DNA of 55,937 bases from Gryganskiella cystojenkinii (Eukaryota > Mortierellomycota > Mortierellomycetes > Mortierellales > Mortierellaceae): positions 1-55,937 of the forward strand of contig JAAAIG010000115.1 in the NCBI GenBank assembly GCA_015852425.1. The letters run 5' to 3'. The notes under the pieces are model-generated. The model was not told the origin of the DNA and did not search any database. It worked only from the letters and a program-made list of their open reading frames with translations. How positions within the stretch are numbered: the stretch's first letter is position 1; the number at the start of each line of letters is the position of its first letter. Of the stretch, positions 31,192 through 42,429 are shown one piece after another. Made by a program: the position numbers and the translations under genes.

Positions 31192-31830
31192 ATGGAGGAG
31201 AAGATCATGCAAAGAACGTTCCTTTACCTTGATATCGCTCCTCTATTCTTCGTCCTTCCCTTAGTTGCCACTTCGTACTACACCTTCAAATGGCTCGGTC
31301 TCTCGGCTTTTTATACGCCTGCAGCCCTGCTTTTCGCTATGATCTCAAACCGTTATCCACAGTACGTGCCAAATCTGTACGAGAGATACAGGAGGTTTTT
31401 GTCCCTGTATGCAGCCCGAGACGAAGCAGAAAAGTGTCTCGATCTCCTCCGCAAAGAGACGTCGAAGGGTCCTGTCAAAGCCAACTATTCGTGCGTTTAT
31501 GGATCCTGCACTGCCACTCTCAAGTTCTCGCATATGGAGCATACAAATCGTGACATTGTAAACCGAAATATTGATAGCCTGGTGGAACAAGTTGCCTGCA
31601 ACTTTCTTGGAGCTGCACGTATTTCTCATGGCTGCAGTCATGGCGACTATGAACACACTCAATATGCCAGCCTAATTTGTACAAGGAGCTGGGGAGGAAT
31701 TGCACATTGGATCGCAAAGCGACAGCTAGGCGAAAGTATAAACAATAGTACAGAAGCAGAAATCACTCCCTCCAACACCCTCCTATCTGACTTCGACACA
31801 GCTCCTCTTCCAACATATAGCAAGGAATAG
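31192..31830 (+). CDS. Hypothetical two-TM protein, 212 residues
   Basis: An intronless frame. The first ATG at 31192 is chosen; it follows a pyrimidine-rich leader. Two hydrophobic segments (about residues 12-26 and 30-47, in MQRTFLYLDIAPLFFVLPLV and LSAFYTPAALLFAMIS) form a hairpin near the N-terminus. A soluble part of about 160 residues follows, with a basic/aromatic start (YPQYVPNLYERYRRFLSLY), several cysteines (NYSCVYGSC, QVACNF, RISHGCSHG) and a proline-ended acidic tail. I do not recognise a family. Codon use and the long frame support a real gene. It lies between AFG2 (same strand) and the convergent glucosidase I gene, and is bracketed by the two inverted copies of the 168-bp repeat. 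Confidence 0.55.
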   Translation: MEEKIMQRTFLYLDIAPLFFVLPLVATSYYTFKWLGLSAFYTPAALLFAMISNRYPQYVPNLYERYRRFLSLYAARDEAEKCLDLLRKETSKGPVKANYSCVYGSCTATLKFSHMEHTNRDIVNRNIDSLVEQVACNFLGAARISHGCSHGDYEHTQYASLICTRSWGGIAHWIAKRQLGESINNSTEAEITPSNTLLSDFDTAPLPTYSKE

Positions 31831-31917
31831 ATAAGAAAATACATACTTTACTATTTCACTTTCTCATCACCGCCGTTCTTGTGATTTGCGCCTAAGAAGA
31901 CACTGTCCTTAAACGTA

Positions 31918-32085
31918 TGGTATTTTCTACTAATTTTGCGTGAAGACTCCTTTCTCTTGCAGTTTTGGTTACGCTCCACTCTACTTCTCTTTCCAGAGTA
32001 GAATGGACGTAAAAACTACATCCAGTTACTTCGGGTGGGTCACTAAAAGTGACAACTTCCTCGCCTTGTAGAAAAGTTGATGTCG
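31918..32085 (-). repeat. 168-bp hairpin-rich element, copy B
   Basis: Inverted partner of 29774-29941, of equal length and with the same ends and inner palindromes. It lies in the 3' intergenic space between the two-TM gene and glucosidase I, about 2 kb from copy A. Confidence 0.6.
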
Positions 32086-32206
32086 TTGAATTAAAAACCA
32101 AGTACTTTTATCGTGTTTTTTTTTGCTCGAACTTTTTTTGTTGATGTCCTGTCAAAGGCACTATTTTGTAGATAGATTCGTCTATATTACAGATATCAGA
32201 TCATCC

Positions 32207-35200
32207 TTAATGCGCTCGTCCCATCTGCATCATCAACACCACCATCGAGGTCCAGCCAGTGAACGGATGGCTACGTTGACCATGTCCTGTCTTGTCATTG
32301 TACTGCTCCCAAACAAAGCCCGATCGCTCGTATTCATTGTAAATGTTTTGGATGAGGTTGTCCCGCAACTCGTTGTAAATCTTTTTGGCCTTGGCTTGAT
32401 GAGGTCCCTTTCCGAGGTAGTGCTAAATTTAGGACAAGATGATATATCAAAATAGGCATTAGAGACTCAAGAACCAAAAAAAAAAAAAAAAAGAAGCAAA
32501 TGTCTAAAATACTCCCCTCTCTCAGAACTTACAGTCTTCAAGGAATGGACGGCGAGGTAGTTGAGGTTGATCCAGATAGGTCCCTTCCAGTAGTTCTCTC
32601 CAGTACCAAAGAACTCGTCCTTGGCCGAGAGTGAGCGCAGACCATAGGGTGACCACATTTGCTCAGGATCGCGCATCAAATCCAAGATATGACCCAACTG
32701 ATCGGACTTGGGTTCCACGATACCTAGCAACATGGGAAACAGAGAAATGTACCCCTTGTGGCAGACATGAACACTCTCCTCGTCCTCGTCCACAGTTACG
32801 TCACAGAACGCCTTGTCCTTTTCGCTCCAGTGAAGGTCATGGATGTTGGCTTTGATATCCGCGTACTGCTCCTCGAATTCCTCTGCATCCTCTTCTTCGC
32901 CAATGAGGGTGGCGATATCTTGAAGGTTACGACCCATAAATCCGATCCATGAAAGCAGATCGACATGCAATTCTCCAACGTGAGGGCGAGGCGCTCTTGG
33001 GTAGTCATCCAATCCGGAGGTGAGCGTATGGGTCATGGTTCGTCCCCTCCAGCGATAGCCCTCTGTACGGGAATGTGAACGACGGCCATACTCCCGAATC
33101 TTGCCCTGCATCGTCTTTCGCATCCACTCGTAGTTGGTTCTCAACTTGGGGTAGAGGTTCGTCAAGTACTCCTTGGCGAGCCCACGATTCAAGAGACGAG
33201 CATTGGTGACATCCTGATCCTTGTTGAGCGAGGCGCTCTCTCCGTGGGACCCAACAGAAAACTCGGTCTGTGAGACGTTATGCAGACGAGCGATATAACA
33301 GCTGATGGCCTGCAAGAACGTGGGAGGGTTGGCGTGTTCGGGGTACTGGACCTGGAACTCTTGGGGGACACGGCTCCTGGCCTCGTCACCCAAAATCTGT
33401 TCACGCTGAATCCAACCATCGCTGTCCTGTCGATTGTACCAACTCTCAATCACATCCAAGCTAAAATATTCAAGATTGATTGAAACGTTAGAAATAAAAC
33501 CAAAAACAGTAGGCATCATAATTGTCAGATTTTTACATTCTCGTATTTTTGGTTGTTACCTGAGATCATTATCCCATTGGCCCATCAATGACTGGTGGAA
33601 GCCCTCATCCCAGTAGAACCCACGAGGGAAGAACGAACGCGAAGGAACAGCCGAAAACAGCGAGGCTGGGGCGGTCATCTGAGGGTTGGGATAAGGGCGG
33701 CGAGCAACAGGACCTTCCAGGTGCTCGTTCTGACCATCCTCAAATGTTGTCGACTCGTCGACGATGGAGGAGCCATAAAAATAACTACGAAGGATTACAT
33801 AACGATCATTAGTTTCCAAGTTTTGTATGAATAAAACAATTCCTTCAAAGGAGGTCACGCATAATAGGGCGTTCGCTTTACCCTATACCGCCGATCAAGT
33901 TACTCATTGTTGCTTTGGCAAAGTCGACCATTGAGTCCGAATATCCGTATTCCTTAAGGTGAAAGGTTTCCTCGAATCGCTTATCAAAAGCTGCAATAGA
34001 CTTTGAAAGTTGTTGGCTCATGCTCTTAGTGGTGGCAGAGTTGGGAGACGACTTGGAGTTGAACCTAATCTCGAACTAAAGCCAGAAAGACAAACACAAA
34101 AAAAAAAAAAAGTCAGAGGACGATGCGGATAAAACTTTCAAAGTGGCCCCATTGGGTTCTGCTGCTTTTTTGTTTACCTCAAACTCGGCATCATAGTTCA
34201 TTTGAAGAGCTAACAGATTGGAGCCTTCACCGAAGAATTGATTGGGCAGGGTGAAGAGTTGAGCAGGAGTGAATTGTCTGTTGGGTCCTGATTGTTGAAT
34301 AACCTGAGCAGTTTGCGTCATGACCTCTTTGGCGAAATCTTTGGCTCTCCAGACGCTGCCCTGAGGGAGACTCATGGCCGCATAGTGTAAACGATCGGCG
34401 CTGTCGGCTCCTTTGGCTAGNNNNNNNNNNNNNNNNNNNNNNNNNNNNNNNNNNNNNNNNNNNNNNNNNNNNNNNNNNNNNNNNNNNNNNNNNNNNNNNN
34501 NNNNNNNNNNNNNNNNNNNNGGAGACTCATGGCCGCATAGTGTAAACGATCGGCGCTGTCGGCTCCTTTGGCTAGCAAAAAAAAAAAAAGTAAATGAAAA
34601 AGAAGTTGTACACTCCGCGTTAGAGTCAGACGCACTTATTTCGAGATTAAGAATGTCATCGATCCATCCTGCTGTCACCCTTACTCTGCTCCAGTGTAAA
34701 CTCAAAGTCTCCAAGATCAGCGGTCTTTCCGGAAAAGTGGATGGGTGATATGGGGACCTAATGACGAGATAAAATTCTTTCGTTAGATCAGAATGCTCTC
34801 TCAGTATACATTCATCCACAGGGATCAACATAAAGCGTAGGAAAGTGTCCAAACTTACAAAGTTGTTTTTATCAAGGCCAAAAGTTCCTTCGCCGTCGAG
34901 ACCCATGTAGTAGATGGCCGAGATCGACATTGGTTCTCCTGGAGAGTTAGAAAGGTTGATTTTAGGCTGTAAGCATGATCGTTCCGTAGTCAACTGATTC
35001 AGGGAGAGTAGGCATGGGATCTCTTATTCGATCTAATCTACCTTCGCGGATTGGTTTGCCTGAAATTCTTGCACCCCATGAACCACCTGTTTAAAGGAGT
35101 ACCAATAACAGAAAAGGCGCACGAGAATGACAATCAGTACTCCTCGTAGTCATTAAAATCTCGGTCATTGATACGAGTTTGGAAATATACCGCGTCATTA

Positions 35201-35942
35201 CAAGAGCGCTTCAACTCATTGTTTACCATGCTCTCCTCCTGGGATTTTGATAAAGTCAGTCGTCAACTCGACATTATTGCGGGTATCCTTGAGTTGTTGC
35301 ACTCCAAATGACCGTCCATCGTGCTTGAGCCACCCATATTTCTCAAACTTGTCGCCTTCTTCGCAGCCGTGACGAATGTCTAGGAAGTTGAGAATTGTAA
35401 AAGAAGGGCCAAAGGAGGTAAGGGTCATTAACAAAAGGGGGGGTGTTTGTTTTTGATCCGTCAACTTAAAGACGAAAAAAAATTACACGCGCACGAACGC
35501 GTCACTTACTATCGAGCCCAGAGTAGTCTTGCGTTCCAAACCACATGAGTCCAGTCATGACTGAGTTTGGGAGTCGAGGACGGGTTCCAAAGTAGAGATT
35601 AGGTCTGTAAACACCCCAAAGAAGACTCTGGTTCTGAGCCGCGGCGGTTTGAGCAGAGGAGAATCCGTTTGCATGACCACTTTCAAAGTGAATGTCACCG
35701 AGCGCAAAAGAGCCCGAGGCATCCATCGCCGAGTCATGTGAAGAATGGGCATTGACGACGAAGATGGAGGTTCCTGAGGTCATCACCAAGGCCACAGTCG
35801 CGCCAAGGGCGATAAAGGAGGACAAGGATAAAATTCGGATCCTGCTCCTGGCTTTATTCCTGTCTGTCATTGGTAATGTGGCTGCAGGGACGAACTGTTG
35901 AGAAGTAGATGCTGTAGATGATGAACATGTGGCTCGAGACAT
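32207..35942 (-). CDS. CWH41: Mannosyl-oligosaccharide glucosidase I (GH63)
   Basis: Ten exons are inferred: 35942-35510, 35379-35227, 35086-35042, 34938-34859, 34757-34685, 34416-34178 (using the copy left of the gap), 34075-33882, 33784-33560, 33460-32533 and 32422-32207. Phases close throughout, giving 861 residues, near the usual 800-850. It removes the terminal alpha-1,2 glucose from Glc3Man9GlcNAc2 on new glycoproteins in the ER, the first trimming step. A short cytosolic tail and one membrane anchor (about residues 37-62) precede the lumenal part. GH63 landmarks are [44 protein letters not shown] with GQWDND, and [19 protein letters not shown]. The last two blocks are where the family's catalytic acids lie. 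The end is [16 protein letters not shown]. The 100-N gap at an intron/exon edge looks artificial and probably costs no coding sequence. Confidence 0.93.
34366..34575. other. False gap: 55-bp repeat either side of 100 N
   Basis: Bases 34366-34420 and 34521-34575 are the same 55 bp (GGAGACTCATGGCCGCATAG to CTTTGGCTAG), with exactly 100 N between them (34421-34520). The duplicate is the start of a glucosidase I exon plus its acceptor site. Dropping the N run and one copy gives a normal intron (poly-T then CTAG) and a closing exon phase. Two contigs that really overlap by 55 bp were most likely joined as if they did not. Confidence 0.88.
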
Positions 35943-38686
35943 TAGCCCTTTTCAATTCAGCGTGTAAATCGAGATCACGTGATTCTAGGTCACGTTCTTA
36001 TTTTTGGGCGAAGAGAAAGGAGAAAGAACTTGACGGTTGTCAACAATGAACAAAGAGAGATCCTTGACGATGATGATGGTGACGGACACTCTGCTGCGCA
36101 GGACACGCAGTAGCCGGTCATCTTTTTAGCCGTTTTTTCTCCTCGGAGACATGGTTGTACCGACGAAGGAAGCAGGCGAGGGCTGACAACTGAAAAAAAG
36201 TGTTACAAATGGTGCTACTGCTTGCTTGGCGGAGCCCCGAAAAAGGGAGAGGGACGTAAGGTAAAATTCTTTCACTGTGTCAAAAAAAAAAAAAAAAAAA
36301 GGGAAAAAAAAAACAAAAAAACGGCAGGAAAAAAATAAAAAAAAAAAGAAAGGGGAAACAGAGACTCAAGAACGGCAGGAATAAACTACAAAAAAATATG
36401 TATAGTTGATAGGGATGTTGATGCAAGGAGCAAACAAACAATGCGCTCAACGAGGAGACAGTAGTGTAAAGGATACGTCGGTAAAGCAAGGGTGAGAGCT
36501 TTGCCGAACGTGATGCTGCGGTCATGCAAAAAACAACAACACCATGCGTTAGGGAGTGTGGCGGTACCGAGTTAAACACAAGGGATGAGCACCAAAAGGG
36601 CACTTTTTTTGATTCGATCACGCCATATGACAGAGCGCTTTTCAGCCACACCCCGGGCTTGTTTTGTCTCGACTCAACGCCCAATCCGAAATCGCTCTTT
36701 GTTGCCTTTGCTTTACGCCACACATTATTGCTATCGAAATGAAATTCATAAAGAAAAAACTTGATCGCTGTGTTTGCCAAGAACTAAAAGAGACTCCGCC
36801 CTTTTTCCCAACTCACACGGGACACGAACAGAAAAAAAAAAAAAAAAAAAAAATGAGAGCAACAAAGCTGCACAGGAGAGGGAGAGAGGGAAAAAAGAAG
36901 AAATCAAACAAGCGAAAGTCTTGGCATTTTTTGAACCTTATTTTGCCAAGACTTTTTGATGTCTCTTCTTTTTCTTTGTTTAGGTGACACAAACAAAAAA
37001 AAAGAGGGTCGACTTTGTTTACCACCGATTCTCTTGGCGTTCTTGGCATTTCCTGTTTCTCATTGCTATGCGGGAGATTTTTTGAACTCTTTTTTTTTTC
37101 CCCTCGGGGCGAAAGGGTAGAAACCCTCTGTCCCCTTCCCATTGATGCCATGCGATCATCGACTATCTTCCCCCGTGGGGTCGACTTTTGATGTATCCAC
37201 CCTGTCTCACATATCATAGCTGCGGCCGACTGATTCTGTTCTCCCCTGAAGATAATCCGTTAACTTTCATTATTTTCTTTTTGAAAGTAACGAAGGGGAA
37301 GAGTGCGATGCTCTTAAAAACAACAACCTCTTTCCTTGAACTCTCATCTTGGTCAACGGATACGAGGTGCGATGCAATATTTGTACAGTATTTTGTATCT
37401 TTCAACGGATAGCTTCCGAACGGCGAGGCTTCCCGCGCCCTTCTTTCTTTGACTTTCTTGTGCAACAACGGGCACTTTTTCATGTCGACAGGGTCGACCT
37501 ATCATCACAATCACAATGTTTGTGCTCACTGAAAAATTCAAAAAAAAGAAGCTCGATCCAGTGAGATGAATCGAAATATGATTGTTCACATCAATCGCGC
37601 GCTCTTTCTCAAGAAGGGAGGCCGTTTTTTTTTTCATTATTTTTTTTTTTTTTTTTTTTTTTTTGTGTTTTGCATCGAATGAAGTGTGAATAGGAGGGAA
37701 GGAGAGGCGAAGCCGGTGCAGGTGGAGGCGCACATGAAGGAACGAGTCCATCTTCGAATCTCCCATCACGTTACAGTTATCGCTCAGAAGAAACGAAAAA
37801 TGGCTCTGTATCCCAGTGCCAAGAAAAAGCATCATTGCCAAGGATGCCAAGGTTTTCAAAGTTTCATTTATGCACCACGTACGTCGGAGACGGCAACGCA
37901 CATACGACAAGGAAAACATACATTCCTCCCCTATTTCCTATCACCTTGCACTAATTTACTCTTCTTCACTCCCACTGGACATGTTCAACGTGGAGCAATG
38001 ATTGTAATGTACCTCCTTGGCGCCCCGCGCCTCTCCGCCCCTCGGCGAGTATCAGTTTCTTTTATCCAACCATTCAATTGCTTGTTCCCTTGAGGATCCG
38101 GCTACTTTCGATTACCCGCGCCTAAAAGAGATGTCGAAAGGGGGAGAGAAAGGGACTCTCTCGCCGTCTATCCGTCCTTCCATCTCCCCGATGGACAGAC
38201 AGGGCCATTCGCTTGCTGTCAAAAACAACAACAATAAAAAAAAATAAAGGGTGCAATTGCCTGCTCTTTCTTTCCCCTTTGACTACGCAGCGACAAGGAA
38301 TAAAAAACGGGTACATAGTGATGATCTCTTTTCGAAAGAAGGAAACGCACCGGCAGAGCGGGCAGGACGAACAGACAGGCAGTCAAGCAGGGAAACAGGG
38401 GAGTGGAAATTTCAAAAAAAAAAGTTATCTAGAGAACTGAAAGAAGCACCCACCACCCAGGTCACTCACTCCGTCAGTAAGAGAGAGACAAAAAAGAAAG
38501 GCAGATCAAAAATAGTTTTTTTTTTACATTCAGTCAATCAAAATTCATTTTTATTGTTGATATTCAATTCAATTGGCAAGAAATATGCACACCGCACAAT
38601 CAACAAACGAACGTGCGCGTTTTTTGCCTTGATTGAATTGAAATTGAATACCCCTTTCACAATGAACTACATCGACGATCACCTTG
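35943..38686. other. 2.9-kb divergent intergenic region
   Basis: Between the glucosidase I and zinc-finger start codons. It has several long A and T runs (36282-36300, 36832-36852, 37644-37664), but no frame with protein character and no RNA gene seen. A long regulatory region is common upstream of fungal transcription-factor genes; a long spliced leader is also possible. Confidence 0.45.
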
Positions 38687-38692
38687 TATAAA
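38687..38692 (+). promoter_or_regulatory. TATA box of the C2H2 factor gene
   Basis: TATAAA (in CTTGTATAAAGAGACC) about 190 nt before the ATG at 38881, followed by a C/T-rich tract (38697-38760). It is a well-formed fungal core promoter. A CCCCT (stress-element-like) string lies about 35 nt upstream. Confidence 0.55.
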
Positions 38693-38880
38693 GAGACCCC
38701 CCCTCACCACCTTCCCCCCTCTCTTTTTTTTTCTTTCTTCTTTCTACATTATTTCTCATCAACAACGACGAACGCATACCAAACGCATTAAAGAACAACT
38801 ATTGCATACTCGCATATCTTCATCTTATCTCTTCGATTCTTTTGCACTTCACCCTCGACTCGCCTCACATCAAACTCACA

Positions 38881-39960
38881 ATGCAGACTGCCTACACTTA
38901 CTCCACAGCTCAGCATCCATACAACCCAGACATGTATTCCACTTCTCCTCAACAATATATTCCTCAACAGGAGCAACAACAAGAATCCAACGAAGACATG
39001 TTCTACGCTCTTGAACGTCTTCTTGGTATCTCTCCTTTCCCCCCTACCATCCCCACCCTCGCAAAGCCCACTTGCCCTTCTCTCGATGATCAACTCCTCG
39101 CTCAGATCGGTTCTTCGCCTTCGTCAGTACCTGCCATCGTTCTCAACGAACAATCTCTTGATCTCTTGAACCAATACTACCAGAATCAGGACAACCAACA
39201 GCAACAACAGCAACAACCTCAGTTGGCTTACGAGCAGAGCGATTGCTCATCCTCTGCTCGCTCGGTTTCCCCACCTGCTTCTCCCTTCTCTTACTCTGCC
39301 TCCTTGTCGCCCGTAATGCCCGTTCTTGACAACAACAACGGCTGGATGGCTTCACAGATGGTCCAGAACGAGTGGGATATGTCCTTCTTTGATCCCATGA
39401 ACATGCCCTTGACTATGACTGGTCTCGAGAACTACATCGCACCCACGGAATCTTACATGCTTCAGCCCGTCCAACAGCAACAGCAAACATTGAAGCAGGC
39501 CACAACTACTTCTTCCAAGAAACACGCTCATCACCGCCGCTCCTCCTCTGCTTGCTCGGCTTTGTCCGCCTACGAGTCCACGGCTCACCGTGAGCACCGC
39601 GCCTCTTCGATCTCGTCTGTTTGCTCTACTGCTTCTTCTACCACCACCAACGGCGGTCGCGCCGTGAAGTCCTACGCCTGCAACATCTGCACCAAGCCCT
39701 TCCCCACGCGTACCCAGCTCAAGTCCCACATGGCCATTCACACTGATGCTTTCCCCTTCCCTTGTCAATTCGCCGGTTGCGAGCTTCACTTCAAGCGCAA
39801 GCATGATCTTCGTCGCCATGTTGATGCCAAGCATGCTTTGGTCAAGAAGTACATCTGCACTGGTGGTTGTGGCGAGGGTTTCGGTCGTCGTGATCAGATG
39901 GTCCGTCACTTGCGCCGCGGCACCTGCGGTGGCAGCCAGGGTGGTTTCCAGACTGACTAA
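38881..39960 (+). CDS. C2H2 zinc-finger transcription factor
   Basis: An intronless frame of 359 residues; start at the first ATG after the leader (MQTAYTYSTAQHPYNPDM). The first 260 residues are disordered (Gln, Ser, Tyr, Pro rich; poly-Gln near residues 103-115) and probably hold activation or interaction segments. Three zinc fingers close the protein. Finger 1 is C267/C270/H283/H287. Finger 2 has a C-x4-C knuckle, C295/C300/H313/H318. Finger 3 is atypical, C326/C330/H343/C349. Fingers 1 and 2 are joined by a HTDAFPFPC linker. Such C-terminal three-finger proteins are common nuclear regulators in Mucoromycota and ascomycetes (calcineurin-responsive Crz1-like and others), but nothing here fixes the target genes. 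Clean codon bias suggests a well-expressed gene. Confidence 0.88.
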   Translation: MQTAYTYSTAQHPYNPDMYSTSPQQYIPQQEQQQESNEDMFYALERLLGISPFPPTIPTLAKPTCPSLDDQLLAQIGSSPSSVPAIVLNEQSLDLLNQYYQNQDNQQQQQQQPQLAYEQSDCSSSARSVSPPASPFSYSASLSPVMPVLDNNNGWMASQMVQNEWDMSFFDPMNMPLTMTGLENYIAPTESYMLQPVQQQQQTLKQATTTSSKKHAHHRRSSSACSALSAYESTAHREHRASSISSVCSTASSTTTNGGRAVKSYACNICTKPFPTRTQLKSHMAIHTDAFPFPCQFAGCELHFKRKHDLRRHVDAKHALVKKYICTGGCGEGFGRRDQMVRHLRRGTCGGSQGGFQTD

Positions 39961-40916
39961 AAGAAAAGTAGAAGTAGCAACAGCCTTTTTCACATGTAAC
40001 ATCATTTCCATTTGTAGATTCTCTCACCACATATTCCCCTTCAAGTAGCAAAGTGCTTGCTTCAAAGCTGTACATTATTATCACCAACAACATTATTAAA
40101 AATTCACCAATAATTGAACAAAAAAAAAGAAAAAAAATAGCCCCCTGGGCCTGTGTGTGTGAGGATATTTGTGCAGCGTTTATCCCCCTGACTTGCGCCA
40201 CCAATTTTTGAAATAGAGTGCCTTTAAAACCGGTGCAAACTTCGGACGGCTCCCGAGGAACCAAAACAACGAGTTTCGGGACAGAGCAAAGTGAGATACA
40301 AGAGCACCTTTGGGGTCGCCCGAATCGAATGAATTCAAGGCAAATGGTTCCAACACAGATGATAATCATTGAGATTCAAATGAGTTCATTCTGCCAATCT
40401 TCACCTTTTTGCCACCAAATTTTTCATATAAAAATACCGCACAAACTTTGAATCGCTCCAAAGTGACAAGGAGGGCTTTACCGACATTTTTCTTGTAGTT
40501 GTGAGATCCTGAGAATCGATCAAGCAACTCTGAGCCGCTCATTTCAGGAATCTCGAGATTTGATGAGGAATTTCCATCATGTCTCAAGGCGCAGTTTTCA
40601 TCACTTCCACAATTGCGGATTGACCCCGGAGTACGGATTTTTTAGGGTTGAACTTAGAATATTCAAAAAAACGATCCTTATCACGAACTGCCCCTTGGCC
40701 TTTTCAAAATCAGGATTTGACTTTAGTTCTCCACCAAAAATAAAGCTTTTGACCAAAACTGCTCGTTTAGCCTCCCCCTCCGCACATGACAAGGCCGTTA
40801 TGGGTGTTTTTCTTGTTTCTTGTAGAGTTGATAACGAGACAGAGGTGAGTCTGTTGGTTGAGGCAAACAAAGGGATTGAGAGGCGAGTCAATTATTTATT
40901 CAAAAAAAACAAATAT
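39961..40916. other. Convergent intergenic region with short diverged repeats
   Basis: 3' ends of two convergent genes. About 40197-40252 and 40411-40465 share a diverged direct repeat (GCCACCAA, a T run, then CCGGTGCAAACTTCGG / CCGCACAAACTTTGAA, then CGGCTCC / TCGCTCC). A minus-strand frame at 40601-40891 (96 residues) is open, but I recognise no motif and do not call it. Confidence 0.4.
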
Positions 40917-42429
40917 TTATTTTTCCCAACGTGAACGGGGCTTTTCTGGGATCGCTACGTTTGGGATATTGGCTGATGTTTCTGGTTCCCCCCACCAGAT
41001 CGGATCAATCGTGTCATTGAAATGACTGCCACCAGTATATCGAGGTCGATTCCAGAAGTCGTTCGCGTTTTGACGGTCATCTCGTTCTTGTTTGTAAAAG
41101 AACTTGCCATCCGGCACATACTCGTTTTTCATAGGATCTTCAAAAAAAAAAAAAGGATCGATTATTATCAATTAAATTGTGACAAGGCGTTCAGGGCGTT
41201 TTCTTCTTTGTTCTTCATGATTTTTCTTCTCAAGTCATGCTCCCCCCCTCCCCCCCCTCTCTCGCACTCACCATTGAAGCCTTTTCGAAGGTATTGAATG
41301 TAATCTCCCGAGACGGGTGTATGTTGGGAGTTATACCAATTGTGACGATCAGGGTTATTTGCCTCTCGGATATTCCTCAAGATATACCACAGGTTCGAAT
41401 AATCATAATAGGTATTGCTAGGAGGCTTAAAGACAATATCCTGGTGACCGAATCGTCCACCTCCATAGTAATAGCTAGAGTCCGAGAAACATTGCAGCCT
41501 CTTGCTCAGGAATTCGAACAATTCTAGAATGGTGGAAAATGATGGAGGTGTGCCAATTTTTTTGAACACAAAACCGAGAGAAGTCAGTAAAAAGAGGCTC
41601 GTCGTCTTTTCCAGGACCATCCCTATCTCCCAAAAAGCGGAGGGCTACTCTCCCACTTACGCTCTCGAGGATCGACAACCAGGATAGGCTGATCAAAAGA
41701 ACTTTCAAACCGGTATTCGTCGTTCTCCCATTCTTCATCGGGTTTCAATCGACCATACGGCGAGATTAAGAACATTTGTCCAAGCTCAAGCCCAGAGTAT
41801 TGATAACCTTGAGAAAGCTGATGGAACGCGACTTTCTTGACATCTGCGACGTGAACTCTCTTCGCATAGGGGAGATCGATCTTGATCGGTTCCTCATGGT
41901 TGAAATAACGAACCCAGACATCTCGGTTCTGGAACGGTTTGAGTGTCCTGGGTATGACAAAGATATAAAGTGGGATCGTGACCAGGACGGTTAACAGGAG
42001 CAAGATCCGAGTCAAGCGCCGACCAGAGCATAACATGGTACGGCCACCACTATCCTTCAATTGCCTCTTGCTCCCGAAACTGAAGGTTGTCGGTCTCGAG
42101 GATGAAGAAGCAGAGGAAGAAATACTGGTCATGGGCAATCCCTGGTATTGACCCTTGGCCCGTGCCTCTTGAAACTGACGCAGTTTTTCAGACGAGAACT
42201 GAGCGGCGGTCCGGACCCCTTGGAGAAACAAACCGGGCCAGTGTTCGACAGCGGGGATCATGACATTGTAATGGCGTTGTTGAGAGTGATGTTGGTTCGG
42301 CTGCGGACGTTGCTGGAATGGGTTTGGGTATTGATCTTCGACATTGAGCATGGGTACCGAGACGGATTCACCGCTGTGGTCGGCATGAGGCTTCCTGGCT
42401 TGAAGGTTCTCTGCATCCGCCATTGACAT
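40917..42429 (-). CDS. Hypothetical type II membrane protein, 413 residues
   Basis: Three exons: 42429-41661, 41523-41272 and 41137-40917. The GT...AG introns have closing phases. Start: ATG 42429 (MSMADAENLQ). A cytosolic, Pro/Gln/His- and Ser-rich N-terminus of about 140 residues is followed by one strong membrane anchor (about 141-163, RILLLLTVLVTIPLYIFVIP) after an RR motif. A lumenal or extracellular domain of about 250 residues comes next, rich in aromatic residues and N, D and R (HQLSQGYQYSGLELGQMFLI, SSYYYGGGRFGHQDIVFKPP, then NDFWNRPRYTGG and PIWWGEPE). Signal-anchor topology and the aromatic-rich domain resemble Golgi/ER carbohydrate-active enzymes, but I see no known catalytic motif and do not assign one. 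It ends convergent to the C2H2 gene and lies 768 bp downstream of the PUF gene on the same strand. Confidence 0.72.

Noticed and set aside
37686..38093. 135-codon plus-strand frame in the zinc-finger upstream region
   Set aside because: No recognisable motif and poor codon character; probably chance in a long leader or promoter region.
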